A model generated the notes under the pieces. That model was not told the DNA's origin and did not search any database. It saw nothing but the letters and a program-made list of their open reading frames with translations. From Voacanga thouarsii (lineage: Eukaryota; Streptophyta; Magnoliopsida; Gentianales; Apocynaceae), in the NCBI GenBank assembly GCA_026120185.1, contig JANUWF010001491.1:2914001-2978000 (forward strand): a stretch of DNA of 64,000 bases, read 5' to 3'. How positions within the stretch are numbered: the stretch's first letter is position 1; the number at the start of each line of letters is the position of its first letter. This document shows, piece by piece, positions 22,863-33,756 of this stretch. The position numbers and the translations under genes are program-made.

Positions 22863-24290
22863 TCTTCCCTTCCTTAGAAGAATTTTGTCTCGAAATTCAA
22901 GCATACATCTATTTCGGATCGGGATACTTCCGCTTAACCCGCTCTTCTGATTCCTATATGGCATCCTACGTGCCATGATGCTCCCACGGATCCTTGACCA
23001 TCAGTATCTGCTTGTTCGGGAGATTCATGATACTGCGGTCCAATATTTGCACGGGCTTCTCCGCATAGCTCAGATCGGGTTGCAACACCAACGACTCATT
23101 ATTCAGAACATGACTGGGATCGGCATTGTACTTCTTCAGCTGCGACATATGGAACACATCGTGAATTCCCGTCAATCCATCTGGCAAGTCCAATCGGTAT
23201 GCTACCGGTCCAATCCTTTCCTTTATCAGAAATGGCCCAAAATACCTTAGATTTAGCTTTCCACCCTTCGTATGCTTTTAGATTCCCCTATTAGGCGTCA
23301 ATTTTAGAAATACACTGTCCCCGACATGAAACTCCAAATCTCTCCACCAGTTGTCCGCATAGCTCTTCCGTCGGCTCTGAGCCTCTTTCAATCTTTCCTT
23401 GATCAATTTTACTTTATCCAACATCTCATGGACACAAACTTCTTCGGTTCTGCTTACGTGACCATCTTCTGACCAACTCCAGTATAGCGGTACCAGACAC
23501 TTACGTCTATACAGGGCCACATACGATGCTATCCCAATTGAAGCATGGTAGCTATTATTATACGATAGTTCTGCATACGGTACACATTCCATCCACTTAT
23601 CCCCGAAATCCAGAACACAGGCTCTCAGCATATCTTCTAATATCTGAATAACCCTTTCTGACTGCCCATTGGTCTGTGGAGGCACCGTTGTACTGAATTT
23701 CAGACTCGACCCTATTTCTTCTTGAAACTTACCCCAAAATCGAGATATAAACATCGTGTCTCGATTAGACACGATACTTGAAGGTACTCCATGCAGTCTG
23801 ACTATTTCTCGAACATAAGTCTGAGCCAACTTCTCCATAGAGTCTCTTACGTTTACCGATATGAAATGAGTTGATTTGGTCAATCGATCCACCCTACCCA
23901 TATGGCATCCTTTTGGGTCCTTGACATGGGAATTCTGGTGACAAAGTCCATGGTCACCTCCTCCCATTTCCATTCCGGTACTAGCAATGGTTGCAATAGC
24001 CCTACTGACTTCTTGTGCTCTGCTTTGACTTTACGGCAAGTGAGACAGGTCGAGACATACTTAACCACATCCCGCTTCAATCTGGGCCACCAATAGGCTC
24101 TTTTCAGATTTTGGTACATCTTGACCTCCCCGGATGAATGGCGTACTTGCTCTTGTGCGCCTCTTCCAAAATTTTGTCCCTTAGCTGATGCTCTCCGGGT
24201 ATACACAACCAATCCCTAAAATGCAAAACTCCCACCTCGTCTTGATGGAATTCACTGCCTGGCCGCTTGAGCTCCTTGTCCTTGAAAAGC
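22863..24290 (-). pseudogene. Tek-minus pol: integrase and chromodomain-like tail
   Basis: Ty3/gypsy integrase on the minus strand. In order: zinc-binding region ending CLTCRKVKAEHKK (near 24030), core start MDFVTRIP and VDRLTKSTHF, SNRDTMFISRFW, PPQTNGQSERVIQILEDMLR, the GPY-side DSVFLKLTP (near 23290), [21 protein letters not shown] (from 23193), and a tail with [19 protein letters not shown] and a decayed YP motif near 22900. That tail fits the chromodomain of plant chromoviruses (Tekay/Del type), which is known to steer insertion to heterochromatin. The second catalytic Asp, normally in SDRD, is Asn here (SNRD). Stops and frameshifts at about 23275 and 23930 break the frame. Confidence 0.88.
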
Positions 24291-25036
24291 TAAAATTCGG
24301 CGTTGCTTTGTTGAGCTTCCACGATTTCCCGTCTTAAATCCGGTATCAACTTCAATTTGCTAACAACGATTCTCTTCTCTTGCACTTCCACGTTTCTACC
24401 CAACACTTCCTGAACCACTTGAATTTCCTGTACTCTAAGCTTGGCCATACCGATTTTTCTACTCAATACATCAGCTACAATATTGGCCTTCCCGGGATGG
24501 TAGTTGATCGAACAACGGTACTCCTCCAAAAATTCCAGGTACCCTTGACATCCTTGCTTCAGTAATTTTTAGGCCTTAGCCCCCGCTATCAAATACTTTA
24601 ATTCCTTTACCTTCTTGCCATCAAACTCTAACACATCACAACCCAGTCTAATGAACTGGACTGACTTATTCTTACAGTCTACCATTGCCCCATGCTTGGC
24701 TAACCAGTCCTTTCCCAATATCAAATCATAATCCTCAATATCTAATACCATCAAATCTCCTTCCAGACTTTCTCTCCCTACATGAATTTTATTATTTTTC
24801 ACATATCAATCTGCTTGCATCATTTTCCCCAAGGGTGTGCTTACTACTAAAGAAAAAGGTAGCTCTACTCCATCCCAACCTAAATGACATGCACAAATCT
24901 TGTTTAAATAGGAATAAGTAGAGCCAGGATCTATCAATGCATTAACTGAACATCCTTGGATAGTAAACGTACCTTCCACAATTGCTGCATCGGTCCCAAC
25001 CTCTTCTCTATTGACAACGAATACTTTAGCTTTCAC
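24291..25036 (-). pseudogene. Tek-minus pol: protease joined directly to RNase H end, RT missing
   Basis: Protease-like frame from 25036 has ALIDPGSTYSYL (usual active site DSG or DTG; here DPG) and then DLILGKDWLAKHGAMVDC and KELKYLIAGAKA to 24569. It runs straight into a segment reading KLLKQGCQGYLEFLEEY at about 24545, and then HPGKANIVADVLSRK of the RNase H end. The whole reverse transcriptase and most of RNase H, normally over 1 kb, are gone. The join falls where GCQGYL and WLEF share CTG, so a microhomology deletion is likely. The element cannot supply its own reverse transcriptase. Confidence 0.85.
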
Positions 25037-25041
25037 AGCGG

Positions 25042-26157
25042 CTACAGTGCTCTACTCCCGGATGCTCCTATGGTGTTGGCTCTATTGGGCCCCAGATTCT
25101 GCATCGGATTTCCTTGTCCGACTCGATGCAACTTAGGGCAGGCGTTCCGCATGTGGTTTAGGTCACCGTAGTGATAACATTTCCTTTCACCACCCTTGGA
25201 CCAACAGTTCTTCTCGGTGTGGCATCTCATTCTACAATGCCGGCATGATGGAAGGTTCTGAGTAGGACCAACTGGTGCTGTCCGGACTTGATTTCCCTAG
25301 TTTTGCCACTGCTGGTTGGCGGGGTGCTTGCTAGATTGCTACCCTTGGAAATGTCCTTGTGGCTACCTTAGCAGTTTGAAAGGCCTTGTCGCCATCCTGT
25401 AGCGGTCCTCATTTTTAGTTCGGGTAGTTGTGTCCACTGTCGTCGAATAAGTCGTTGGTGGAGAAGGTGCCAACGCCCTCTTCAACTCCGGCCTTAATCT
25501 CTTATTGAACTACCTCGTCCGATTCTGCTCGGAATCCACTAATTTCTGGCAGTACTTGGACCGCTGGGTGAACCATGTTGTGTACTAGGCCACTGATGTG
25601 CCTCACTACTTCAGATTCTAAAATTCGTCCTCCCACTTTTCTGCTACCTACTAAGGGATGTACTCGGCTCTGAAGACTTCAACAAAGTTGGACCATGTCC
25701 ATTCCTGCTCAACCGTTTCCCAGTCATCTTGAATCCGTTGCCACCATACTCGAGCTAGGCTTCTCAAACGGAATGCCGCGAATTTAACCATCCACTTCTC
25801 GGTGTACTAGAGCGTTGCAAATATATCCTCCATCTTCTTGATCCATTGCTCTGCCTTCTAGTCTTGCTCAGTTTCACCTAAGAAGACGGGTGGTTGAAAC
25901 TTCAAAAACTATTCTAATGCCTCATATTCCCCCTTAGGGTTTCTCTGCTTGGTCAGGGTCTGCAGAATCTGTGCCATCTTGCTAAATACCTGGCCCATTG
26001 ACACATCAGCCAGTGTCTCAAACCCCACTCCCATATCCGGACCACTCCCATCACCCTGGTTGGGTGATTGCACCTGAGCTGTCTCGACTTCTAGTGCCAC
26101 ATGATCGGCCTCCGAAACCCTTCAACCTGATGAAGCTGCACGGCGCTTGGGTGCCAT
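25042..26157 (-). pseudogene. Tek-minus gag
   Basis: Start at ATG complement of 26155-26157 (MAPKRRAASSG, then a stop). Next come VALEVETAQVQSP and SMGQVFSKMAQILQTL to 25909. A decayed capsid region follows (25250-25900, with many stops), then zinc-knuckle remnants near 25042-25230: CYHYGDLNHMRNAC, in which the second Cys of CX2CX4HX4C is Tyr. It corresponds to the better preserved gag of Tek-plus at 38851-39869 (SIGQAFNKMTEILQTI). Several C-to-T type stops (TAG from CAG) fit decay by cytosine deamination. Confidence 0.82.
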
Positions 26158-26340
26158 TCTAAACCATACCCAAAATGTCAATTGTATGCATTTAATGGTT
26201 AAATCATTTTAGTTGAGCATGCATTTATAGTCAGATATAAGTGAAAGGAAATCAGATGCATGTTTTGTTGAAAGAATTGCCAATGAATTCTCCTTCAAAT
26301 ATTAATTTAAATAAATTCAAAATTTTAATGGAAAATAGCA

Positions 26341-26880
26341 TTAAAAATCCTTAACATAAAAATTCACGGAAAATAATAAATAAATAAACATCCGAATCAA
26401 AATAACTCCTAGTCCTCTAGTCCTCATCAGAGTCCTCCTTATCAGCCTCATACAACCATCCCCAGAGTTCTTTAAAAAATCTACCCCAACCCCACTGGAA
26501 AACCCCTCCATTGGCTTATTCTCGAGGCACCTAGAACTCTCCCCAGGCTCAACTCGGTTGGGAGGAGCAATGAAAGAAGGCCTAGGTGGAGACTCATAAT
26601 CTGTCTCCCCCGAGTCATCACTATCCGCTGACAAATCCACTACGAGATAAGGAGGGCGGGGTACATACTCCACAACTATCACCTCATCTTCACTGTTAGA
26701 GCTTATGTCTATCACTGGGATTAGGGGTGGCTCATGGATAGGGACCTCATCATCACTGCTATCCTCCAAAGGAATAACTAGTTGAGGAGCAGGCTGGGGA
26801 ACTAGAAGGTCTTCTGGGTAAATGGGAATAGGAGGACGCCACTGCTGCCCTTTCCTCACGGTTCTTAGCATTCTAACCAT
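26341..26880 (-). CDS. Extra pre-gag frame of Tek-minus with three acidic VIDLS-type motifs
   Basis: An open frame of 179 codons between the primer site and gag, starting MVRMLRTVRKG at 26880. It is proline-rich and acidic. Three similar units stand at residues 34-45 (LVIPLEDSSDDE), 55-66 (PVIDISSNSEDE) and 79-90 (LVVDLSADSDDS), 21 and 24 residues apart. Each is a hydrophobic core followed by Ser/Asp/Glu, the pattern of SUMO-interacting motifs. The last third is less regular. Being open while gag and pol are broken is notable. It is not a standard retrotransposon domain. A shorter frame at the same place in Tek-plus (38327-38482) may be a relic. SUMO binding is inference only. Confidence 0.6.
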   Translation of the reverse strand: MVRMLRTVRKGQQWRPPIPIYPEDLLVPQPAPQLVIPLEDSSDDEVPIHEPPLIPVIDISSNSEDEVIVVEYVPRPPYLVVDLSADSDDSGETDYESPPRPSFIAPPNRVEPGESSRCLENKPMEGFSSGVGVDFLKNSGDGCMRLIRRTLMRTRGLGVILIRMFIYLLFSVNFYVKDF

Positions 26881-26964
26881 CCTACAGTATAAACAAGATA
26901 GGTTAGATAAAGATTTAATCTTAAATAAATAGAACATATACTATCAATAATTGCCTAAACCTTG

Positions 26965-26976
26965 TCTCTGATACCA
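26965..26976 (-). other. Tek-minus primer binding site
   Basis: Complement reads TGGTATCAGAGA, 11 of 12 to the initiator tRNA-Met site, two bases inside the 5' LTR. It fixes minus-strand direction. Confidence 0.88.
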
Positions 26977-26978
26977 CT

Positions 26979-29285
26979 TGTAACACCGCACTACGTAGTC
27001 CCGTCAGGGCCGGGGATGTCGCCCCATCCAAAGGACAAGGGGCCTTTATAACTATGTCACACATTCAAAATAATAGAATAAAACAATACTTAAAACTTAA
27101 AACTTATACAATCCAAGAATTCAAAACCAATCCAGAAACAAAATTATTCACTCTCAACTCCCAAAGCATTACATAAAAATAAATAATAAATCTCTTCCAA
27201 GGCGGACAACACTAGCTACTCATCCCAACAGTAGGATCGACCAGAAATCATGGTAAAAAGGGTGATGAGATAAAAATCTCAGTAAGTCCGTGTGTGCTTT
27301 GAGTGTCCAATGAAAACAGTTCATCGATACAAAGTATAAAATCTTCATAAGAGAAATACTGGCAAGCAATAAACAACAGTCAAAATCAAGAGTGGTGTTT
27401 TGCTTTCCAATCATATATGTACAATAAAAATCAACCACTCAAAAAGATGGTCATGGATTACCACACGTTAGGCCCCGTAACCATACAACGGTCAGAATGC
27501 CACACTTTGTGCAGATTGACAAAAGTTGGTGATCGGCCTACCGAGCAAGATACTCCTCCTTCTCTATACCCATACAAAACCGGTTGTCCATTCCGGCAAC
27601 ACACAGTCAAATTGACTGAAAACTGCAAGCTTGGACCGGCACGACCTACTAGACTGACATCTTATCCGGGAAGGACTCACCCCTCAGAGGTGGCCACCTA
27701 TTTAGAGACTTACCCTAACCCTTCAAAGACTAGTCCTAGCAGTCCATCTTTATTGAGTACTCAACGTAATTAATCCCACTTGGGGGAAAATGAACAAAAC
27801 ATAGTTCCACTTGAAAATGGAAATTAAGGGATTTCCAAAGTCTTTGTCAAAATAAGTTTTAGAAAGAGTTTTAGGATTTGAGTAAATCTGTTCATTGATT
27901 TTTCAAATAATTTGTTTGATTGGAATGGGAAAGAGGACAATCCTCAATTACCTTTACAGAAGTGAGTGTCTATACACTCGACATTTGGCTTGCCATAATA
28001 ATCATTTTGCATCAAACGGTTTTTACGCAGGAGCTTACCTGATCCTTGCTCAAAGTAAAGGTCTCCAACAGCTGACCTAACCCCGCCTAGGTTAAACATG
28101 AGCCATAATCAGACTCAAGCCAAAGATTCACTTTCACAAATAAAACTAGCTCAATTTACTACCATCATGTCCCTAGTGTCCCAAGCTTTAAGGCTAGATA
28201 ACAAATAAAAGGGTTTATAAATAAAATCTAGCTTGATATTAAAATAACTAGGGTTTGGAAAATAGGTACTATAAGTTGAAAGTTTAAATCTTGCTAAAAA
28301 TAAATTAGGATTTATTTGATGAAGGGTTGTAGCAGCTAGATGTAATTATTTAAAATAATAATCTATTGATAATTAATTTCTAGAAAATAATTGGTAACTA
28401 AAATTGGTTGTAAGTAAATTTTAATAGGTTTTGATTAAAAGATAATAAATAAATTTTAATAGTATTTATGAATACAAGACTTACAAAATTAATATTTCAC
28501 TTATTATGATTACTTGCATAAAAGGTTTTATTTGATATTATTATTTTATGTATTATCTATATATTTTATTTCTTTAATAAAAGCTATCATTTATTTGACT
28601 AAAATATCACTATTTCATATATAAGACCAAATCCACATTTTCCTAGGGCTTTTGAATTTTACTAGAAGAAGTCATAGTATTAATCATTTTATTGATGAAA
28701 TAAAATTAACTTACGGACAACAAGGTCATGATCATATTTCTACATGCTAACCACAATCATGAACATATACTCCACTCCAATTCAACAAATCATGTTCATC
28801 ATCAATAAAGGCATAAATCTAAATTTACCAAGACATGATCTAAACTCTACTAACAAAAACAAAATCATGGCTTTAACCATCACACAACAATATAAACCCT
28901 ATTCACCAATGGTGACATAATCTCTAACATGATTGATCACATATACTACTCACGACATGAACATCATATAACCTAACCAAAACCAATCATCATCATGCAT
29001 CAATCCCATCTCCATCATATACACACATTTATTCATGCTTCAATCTAAACTTATCATAACAACACATGCTCAAACCCTAATCATAATCCCTCCATTCCAA
29101 TATCATCATAGAGACATGAATCTAGAATTTAAAAAGAGGGTTAAAGAGGCTTACTTGATTGATGAGTACCTTGGAGTAGTTTTGAATGGATCCTAACTCT
29201 TAAGGACTTGATCCGATGAAGAGAGATGAAGGAGACATGGCCATGGTTGAAGTCACCAATCGACCAAGAGAGAGAGAGCATTCGG

Positions 29286-29332
<47 letters not shown>

Positions 29333-31247
29333 TCCATTAGTATGCTTATATATACATATATTTATTAGAAGTTGAAGATAAGAGAAGATGGGGTGATTGA
29401 TCTTGCTTACCTTGAAGGTGTTCTTGGCCTTCTCGAAAATACTAGTTTTTTTTTTTTTTTATCCGAATGAGAGGACTTGTTTTTTATGTTTGATGTTCAA
29501 AGTGGTAGGAATAGATTCACAGAAGTGAGTAGGTACAGACAGGAATTTTTTTGAAGAAGATTGAAGTGGTTTTGGTGGTCTTAGGCGAGAGAATGTTAGT
29601 AGGTGTTCTTGAAGGTTGAAGAGAATGAAGAGGATTAAGGGAGAGCTGGCCAAAATTCTGTGGAAGAGAGTGGCCGAATTGCTTGAGGGGTTTTGGCAAC
29701 TGAATTTTATGGTTTGAAAGGAAAAGGAAAGCTGATTTTTTGAAATCCTAAAAGAATATTTTAGGGAATCAATTTTAGAAACAAAATATGGTAATAAGAT
29801 CTTTAATGGAGGAGAGCTTTTGGAAGCTGTAATGGCCAGTTTGCTGGATAGGTATTTTGCTGGAATGAAAGCTGGTTGAAGGATCTTAATGGTGGCTAAA
29901 AATATGATGTTCAATTGTGGAAGGATTTTCTGGTTGTTGTAGGTTTAATTCATGGATGGTTGCTAAAATAGATTGCTGAAATTTTGGACTTCAATCAATG
30001 GTTTGATTGGAGTGATTGATGGAGAGTTTTAAGGAGCAGCCATGGACTGGTTTTTCAAGTAGAATGTTGGGGATGATGATGAAGCTCAGTTCATGGCTGT
30101 TCAATAGGAGTTTGTATAGAAAAATGGTGAAGTTTTGATCAATGCTGAAGAAGGAAGAAAGCTGGAAATTCTGCCCAGTTTTTTTTTGCAAGTTTGATGG
30201 AAAATTCTGGGTAGATTTTACTGCCATTGTTCAGTCAATTTGCAGAGGATTTGAAGGGGTATTCAGAGGTATTTCAAGGCTAGTTTCCAAACTTCTTTAT
30301 AGAGGAAAAACATGGCTAAGATGCTAAGTGAAAAATTGGAAGAAACAACTCGGTTTATGTTCACAAAAGCTGCAAAATTGTCCAGAAAAATTTCCTGGTT
30401 TGCACAGCATTTGTGCTGCTCGATTTTGGCTGTGATTTTCAGTCTTCGAGCTGAGTGGTTTGACCACTGATCTGGCAGAATTTGAGAGGTAAAGGTGGCT
30501 GAAAATTTCGACACTTGAACTACACAAGAAGCTAGAAAATTTTCAGTTTACAACATGAAGGCAATGAACACATCTAAGTTGGAGTTTTGAAGGTTCAATC
30601 ATGGAGATAAATTATATTGGGACCCTTCCAAAACTCCTTCCCTTTTTTAGCCACAAGATAACTCATTCATTGCCATTTTCGAAACCTAGACCTCACAAAA
30701 CCTTGCTGGAATTTTTCTGGAATAATGTTGGCTTGAAAAAAATTGAACTAAATGAATTGAGATGTAAGAAAAATAAGGATCAAGAAGGGTATGAATTCCC
30801 TTAGAAATTTTTGTAGGGTACAAGAGTAGGATTAGGATATTCCTATCATGTCTCCCCTAGGCTAACACTCCTACTCTTCACTAAGTCATGCAAGGCCGAA
30901 ATATAGCCTTCCTACACAAAAATAAATTTTAATCATGCTAAAACTCCAATGATGGAATTTGAACCCAATACCTCAAATATTAATTCCAAAGCTCTACCCA
31001 CTAAACCACAACAACTCTTGCTCTCATTTTTTCTCCCAAATATTTTTCCTATTTAATCCTCAAGCTATCTCCATATTTTCACCTTAAGCAAAAATTACTA
31101 TTTTGCCTTTCTTACTCAACAAGCACAAATAAGCCATCTAGGCTACAAATCACAAATCCAAAGCACATAAAATTATATGAAAAATATATTTATGCATGCA
31201 ATAAAGTATGATATGCATCCCAACCCCCTTACTCTAACGTTGGTTTG
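26979..31247 (-). mobile_element. Tek-minus 5' LTR, outer end eroded
   Basis: Reverse Tek LTR from TGTAACACCGCAC (26979). It is very like the 3' LTR at 18581-22862 over its length. The outer end is damaged: after CTTACTCTAACGTTGGTTTG the sequence passes into copia gag (GGTTTAACTGAGTTGATGAAGG) without the final GGTTTCACA or an ACATG duplication, so about 10-20 bases were lost. Palindromes are at 27688-27699 and 27753-27764, and a GA tract at 29289-29325. Confidence 0.9.
30944..31016 (-). repeat. tRNA-like segment, Tek-minus 5' LTR
   Basis: A box TGGTTTAGTGG (complement of 30998-31008) and B box GGTTCAAATTC (complement of 30955-30965). Confidence 0.6.
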
Positions 31248-31765
31248 GGTTTAACTGAGTTGATGAAGGAGCTCCAGATGGCAGAGAAGGTCATGTAGCC
31301 ACAACCTAAGGCTATAATTGCTAAGGCTTCATCTTGTAGAACTAGGCCCAAGCCCTGGAAGTTCAAGAAGTAGAAGGGGAACGCAGCGGCCCAGCCCAAG
31401 ACCCTACCTAAAAATAAACCTAAGGCAAATGCTTTAAATGTGGACTGAAAGAACGCTGGAAAAATGAGTGTCCGGATCTTCAAGCCAAGAAAAATCCCAT
31501 AGGTAATGTTTTCTATCTAGTGTCTATATCAATGGTTGGATCAACTTCCACTTGGATTGTTGATTCAGGGGCTACTAATCACATTTGTAACTCCTTGCAA
31601 GGGTTTGGAAAGATTAGATAACTCCAGAAGGGCAAACATGGACTACATATGGGAAATGGAGCACAAGTTTGGGCTCTTGCAGTAGGAGAGCTGGATCTTA
31701 TTTTTTATTGTAATAGAATAGTGATTTTGAAAGATATTTTATATGTACCTAGATTTCGATAGAAT
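31248..31765 (+). pseudogene. Copia-A2 gag C-terminus and protease
   Basis: Continues gag after the Tek-minus insertion: LTELMKELQMAEK, then a decayed basic region, a zinc knuckle at 31430-31471 (CFKCGLKERWKNEC; the His of CX2CX4HX4C is Arg), and the copia protease start WIVDSGATNHIC with the active-site DSG at 31562-31570. ILKDILYVP near 31727 is the usual end of the protease region before integrase. Several frameshifts and a stop near 31620 make it non-coding. The cleavage of the polyprotein would depend on this protease in a live copy. Confidence 0.87.
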
Positions 31766-32641
31766 TTGATTTCGGTTGCAAAAGTAATAAATCAAGGATA
31801 TTCTGTATATTTCCATTCTGGTATTTCTATCAGTAGAGATGGAGAAATTTTATGTATTAGGCATATGTATAGGAATCTATTTTTCTTAAACCCTATTAAC
31901 AATGAATTAAATAATGCTCAATCCAAACCTTTAACAAAGAAGGGAAAGACCAATGTCAATGACTCTTATCTTTGGCATCTAAGGTTGGGTTATATCAACT
32001 CAACCAGGATTCATAGGTTAATTCATGATGGGCCCTTGGGCTCAGCAAATTGGCCTCAATGTGAGTCCTGCCTTATGAGAAAGATGACCAAAAGGTCATT
32101 TGCCCCTAAGGCGGATAGAGCCAAAGAGGTATTGAGTCTTGTTCACACTGATCTGTGTGGTCACTTATCTACACCAGCTAGAGGAGGTTTTGAGTACTTC
32201 ATCACTTTCACGGATAATTATACAAAGTTTGGTTACATTTACTTGATGAGAAGCAAGTTTGACTCTTTTGAGAAGTTCAATGAGTTTAAGGCTGAAGTGG
32301 AGCGTCGAACAGATAAATTGATCAAGACCTTACGATCGAATTGTAATGGAGAGTACCTCCTTGGTGAATTTAAGGACTACATGGTTAATCATGGGATAGT
32401 ATCCCAGCTCTCTGCACCGGGGACATCCCAGCAGAATGGAGTAGCTGTGAGAAGGAATAGAACATTGATGGAAATGGTCCGAAGCATAATATCTCATGAT
32501 ACTCTTCCAGTGTCCTTTTGGGGATATGTTCTGGAAACAGCGGCATATATTCTGAACTTGGTACCTTCTAAGTCAGTACCTAGGACTCCCTATAAGATGT
32601 GGACTGGGTGTAAGCCAAGTCTGAATCATCACAGGATATGA
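31766..32641 (+). pseudogene. Copia-A2 integrase
   Basis: The longest open stretch of Copia-A2, 291 codons. Zinc-binding part: LWHLRLGYIN (usual second His is Tyr) with CESCLMRKMTK. Core: LVHTDLCGHL, FITFTDNYTKFGYIYLM, LRSNCNGEYL, then APGTSQQNGVAVRRNRTLMEMVRS, WGYVLETAAYILN and MWTGCKPS. Two catalytic positions are changed from the family norm: the Asp of LRSDRGGEY is Asn, and the Glu of NGVAERRNRTL is Val. The frame is open but the enzyme is very probably inactive. Copia-A1 has the matching end at 1-240. A stop follows at 32639-32641. Confidence 0.92.
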
Positions 32642-33437
32642 GGTTGTCTAGCTTAGGTACTGGTCAAGGGAGACAAGTTGGAACCAAGATCAAAATTATA
32701 CTATTTTGTTTGGTATCCAAAAGGGACAAAGGGTGGTTACTTTTATCATCCTAAGGAGTAGAAAGAACTAGTTAGTAACTATGCTAGATACTTAGAGGAT
32801 GATCAAAGTACATCCACGAAAGGTTCAACTATGTTGGAACTGGAGGAGAAGTTATCTTCGGAGGCAACTTCTTCTAACCGGATAGTGAAATAATAAGAGG
32901 CACAGCCTTAAGAACTTGTACAAATAGAGCCTTGTTGTAGTGGGAGAATGTCTAGGGTTCCAGAAAGGTGGACTGGAGAAGCTTTCGAGCTAGTCTCTGA
33001 CCATCGGAACTAGACCTTACTAGATACGAAGAGGCTATTGCTAATGCCAATGCAAATCTGTGGCATGAAGCAATGAAAGCCGAGATTAAGTCTATGTATC
33101 TCAATCAGGTTTAGGATCTTGTAGCTTCACCTGAAGGGATAAAACCCATAGGGTTTAAATGGGTATACAAGAGAAAGAGGGGAATAGATGGGAAGGTGAG
33201 AAAACCTTCAAAGCTAGGCTTGTGGCGAAAGGGTTTACTCAGAAAGAGTGTATTGATTCAGAGGAAACCTTTTTTCCGATAGCCATGCTTAAGTCCATCT
33301 ATATCCTCCTTGCCATTGCATGTCATTATGACTATAAGATATGGCAAATGAATGTCAAGACGGTATTTTTAAATGGCCATCTTAGTAAAGACATCTATAT
33401 GTCTCAACTGGAAGGCTTTATTGCTACAAGCCATGAG
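32642..33437 (+). pseudogene. Copia-A2 linker and N-terminal reverse transcriptase
   Basis: Decayed continuation: YFVWYPKGTKGGYFYHP-like segment (32700-32755), SGRMSRVPERWTGEAFE (about 32940), LWHEAMKAEIKSM (33058 on), KPIGFKWVYKRKRGIDG, FKARLVAKGFTQ (33210 on), EETFFPIAMLKSIYILLAIACHYDYKIWQMNVKT in pieces, and LSKDIYMSQLEGFIATSHE. Coding then meets the Tek-plus LTR at 33438. Codons resume at 45048 with YMVCKLNKS, so the insertion split RT. Frameshifts near 33200 and stops at 32890 and 33110 show it was not functional. Confidence 0.88.
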
Positions 33438-33682
33438 TGTGAAACCCCAGTTGAAACCAACCTTAGAGTAAGGGGGTTGGGATACATATCATGCTTTATT
33501 TCATGATTAAATACATTTTCATATGATTTTATGTGCTTTGGATTTGAGTTTTATTGTTTTGAAGTCTTGTTGGTGAATATTGTATGAGAGGGGCAAAATG
33601 GTAATTTTTACCTAAGGTGGAGAAAGGGAGATAGCTTGAGGATTGAATAGGAAAATATTTTTAGAGAGGAAATAAGAACAAG

Positions 33683-33756
33683 AGTTATTGTGGTTTAGTG
33701 GCTAAAGCCTTAGAATTGATTCTTCAGGTCTTGGGTTCAAAGTCCATCATAGAAGC
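33683..33756 (+). repeat. tRNA-like segment, Tek-plus 5' LTR
   Basis: A box TGGTTTAGTGG (33691-33701) and B box GGTTCAAAGTC (33734-33744). Confidence 0.6.
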
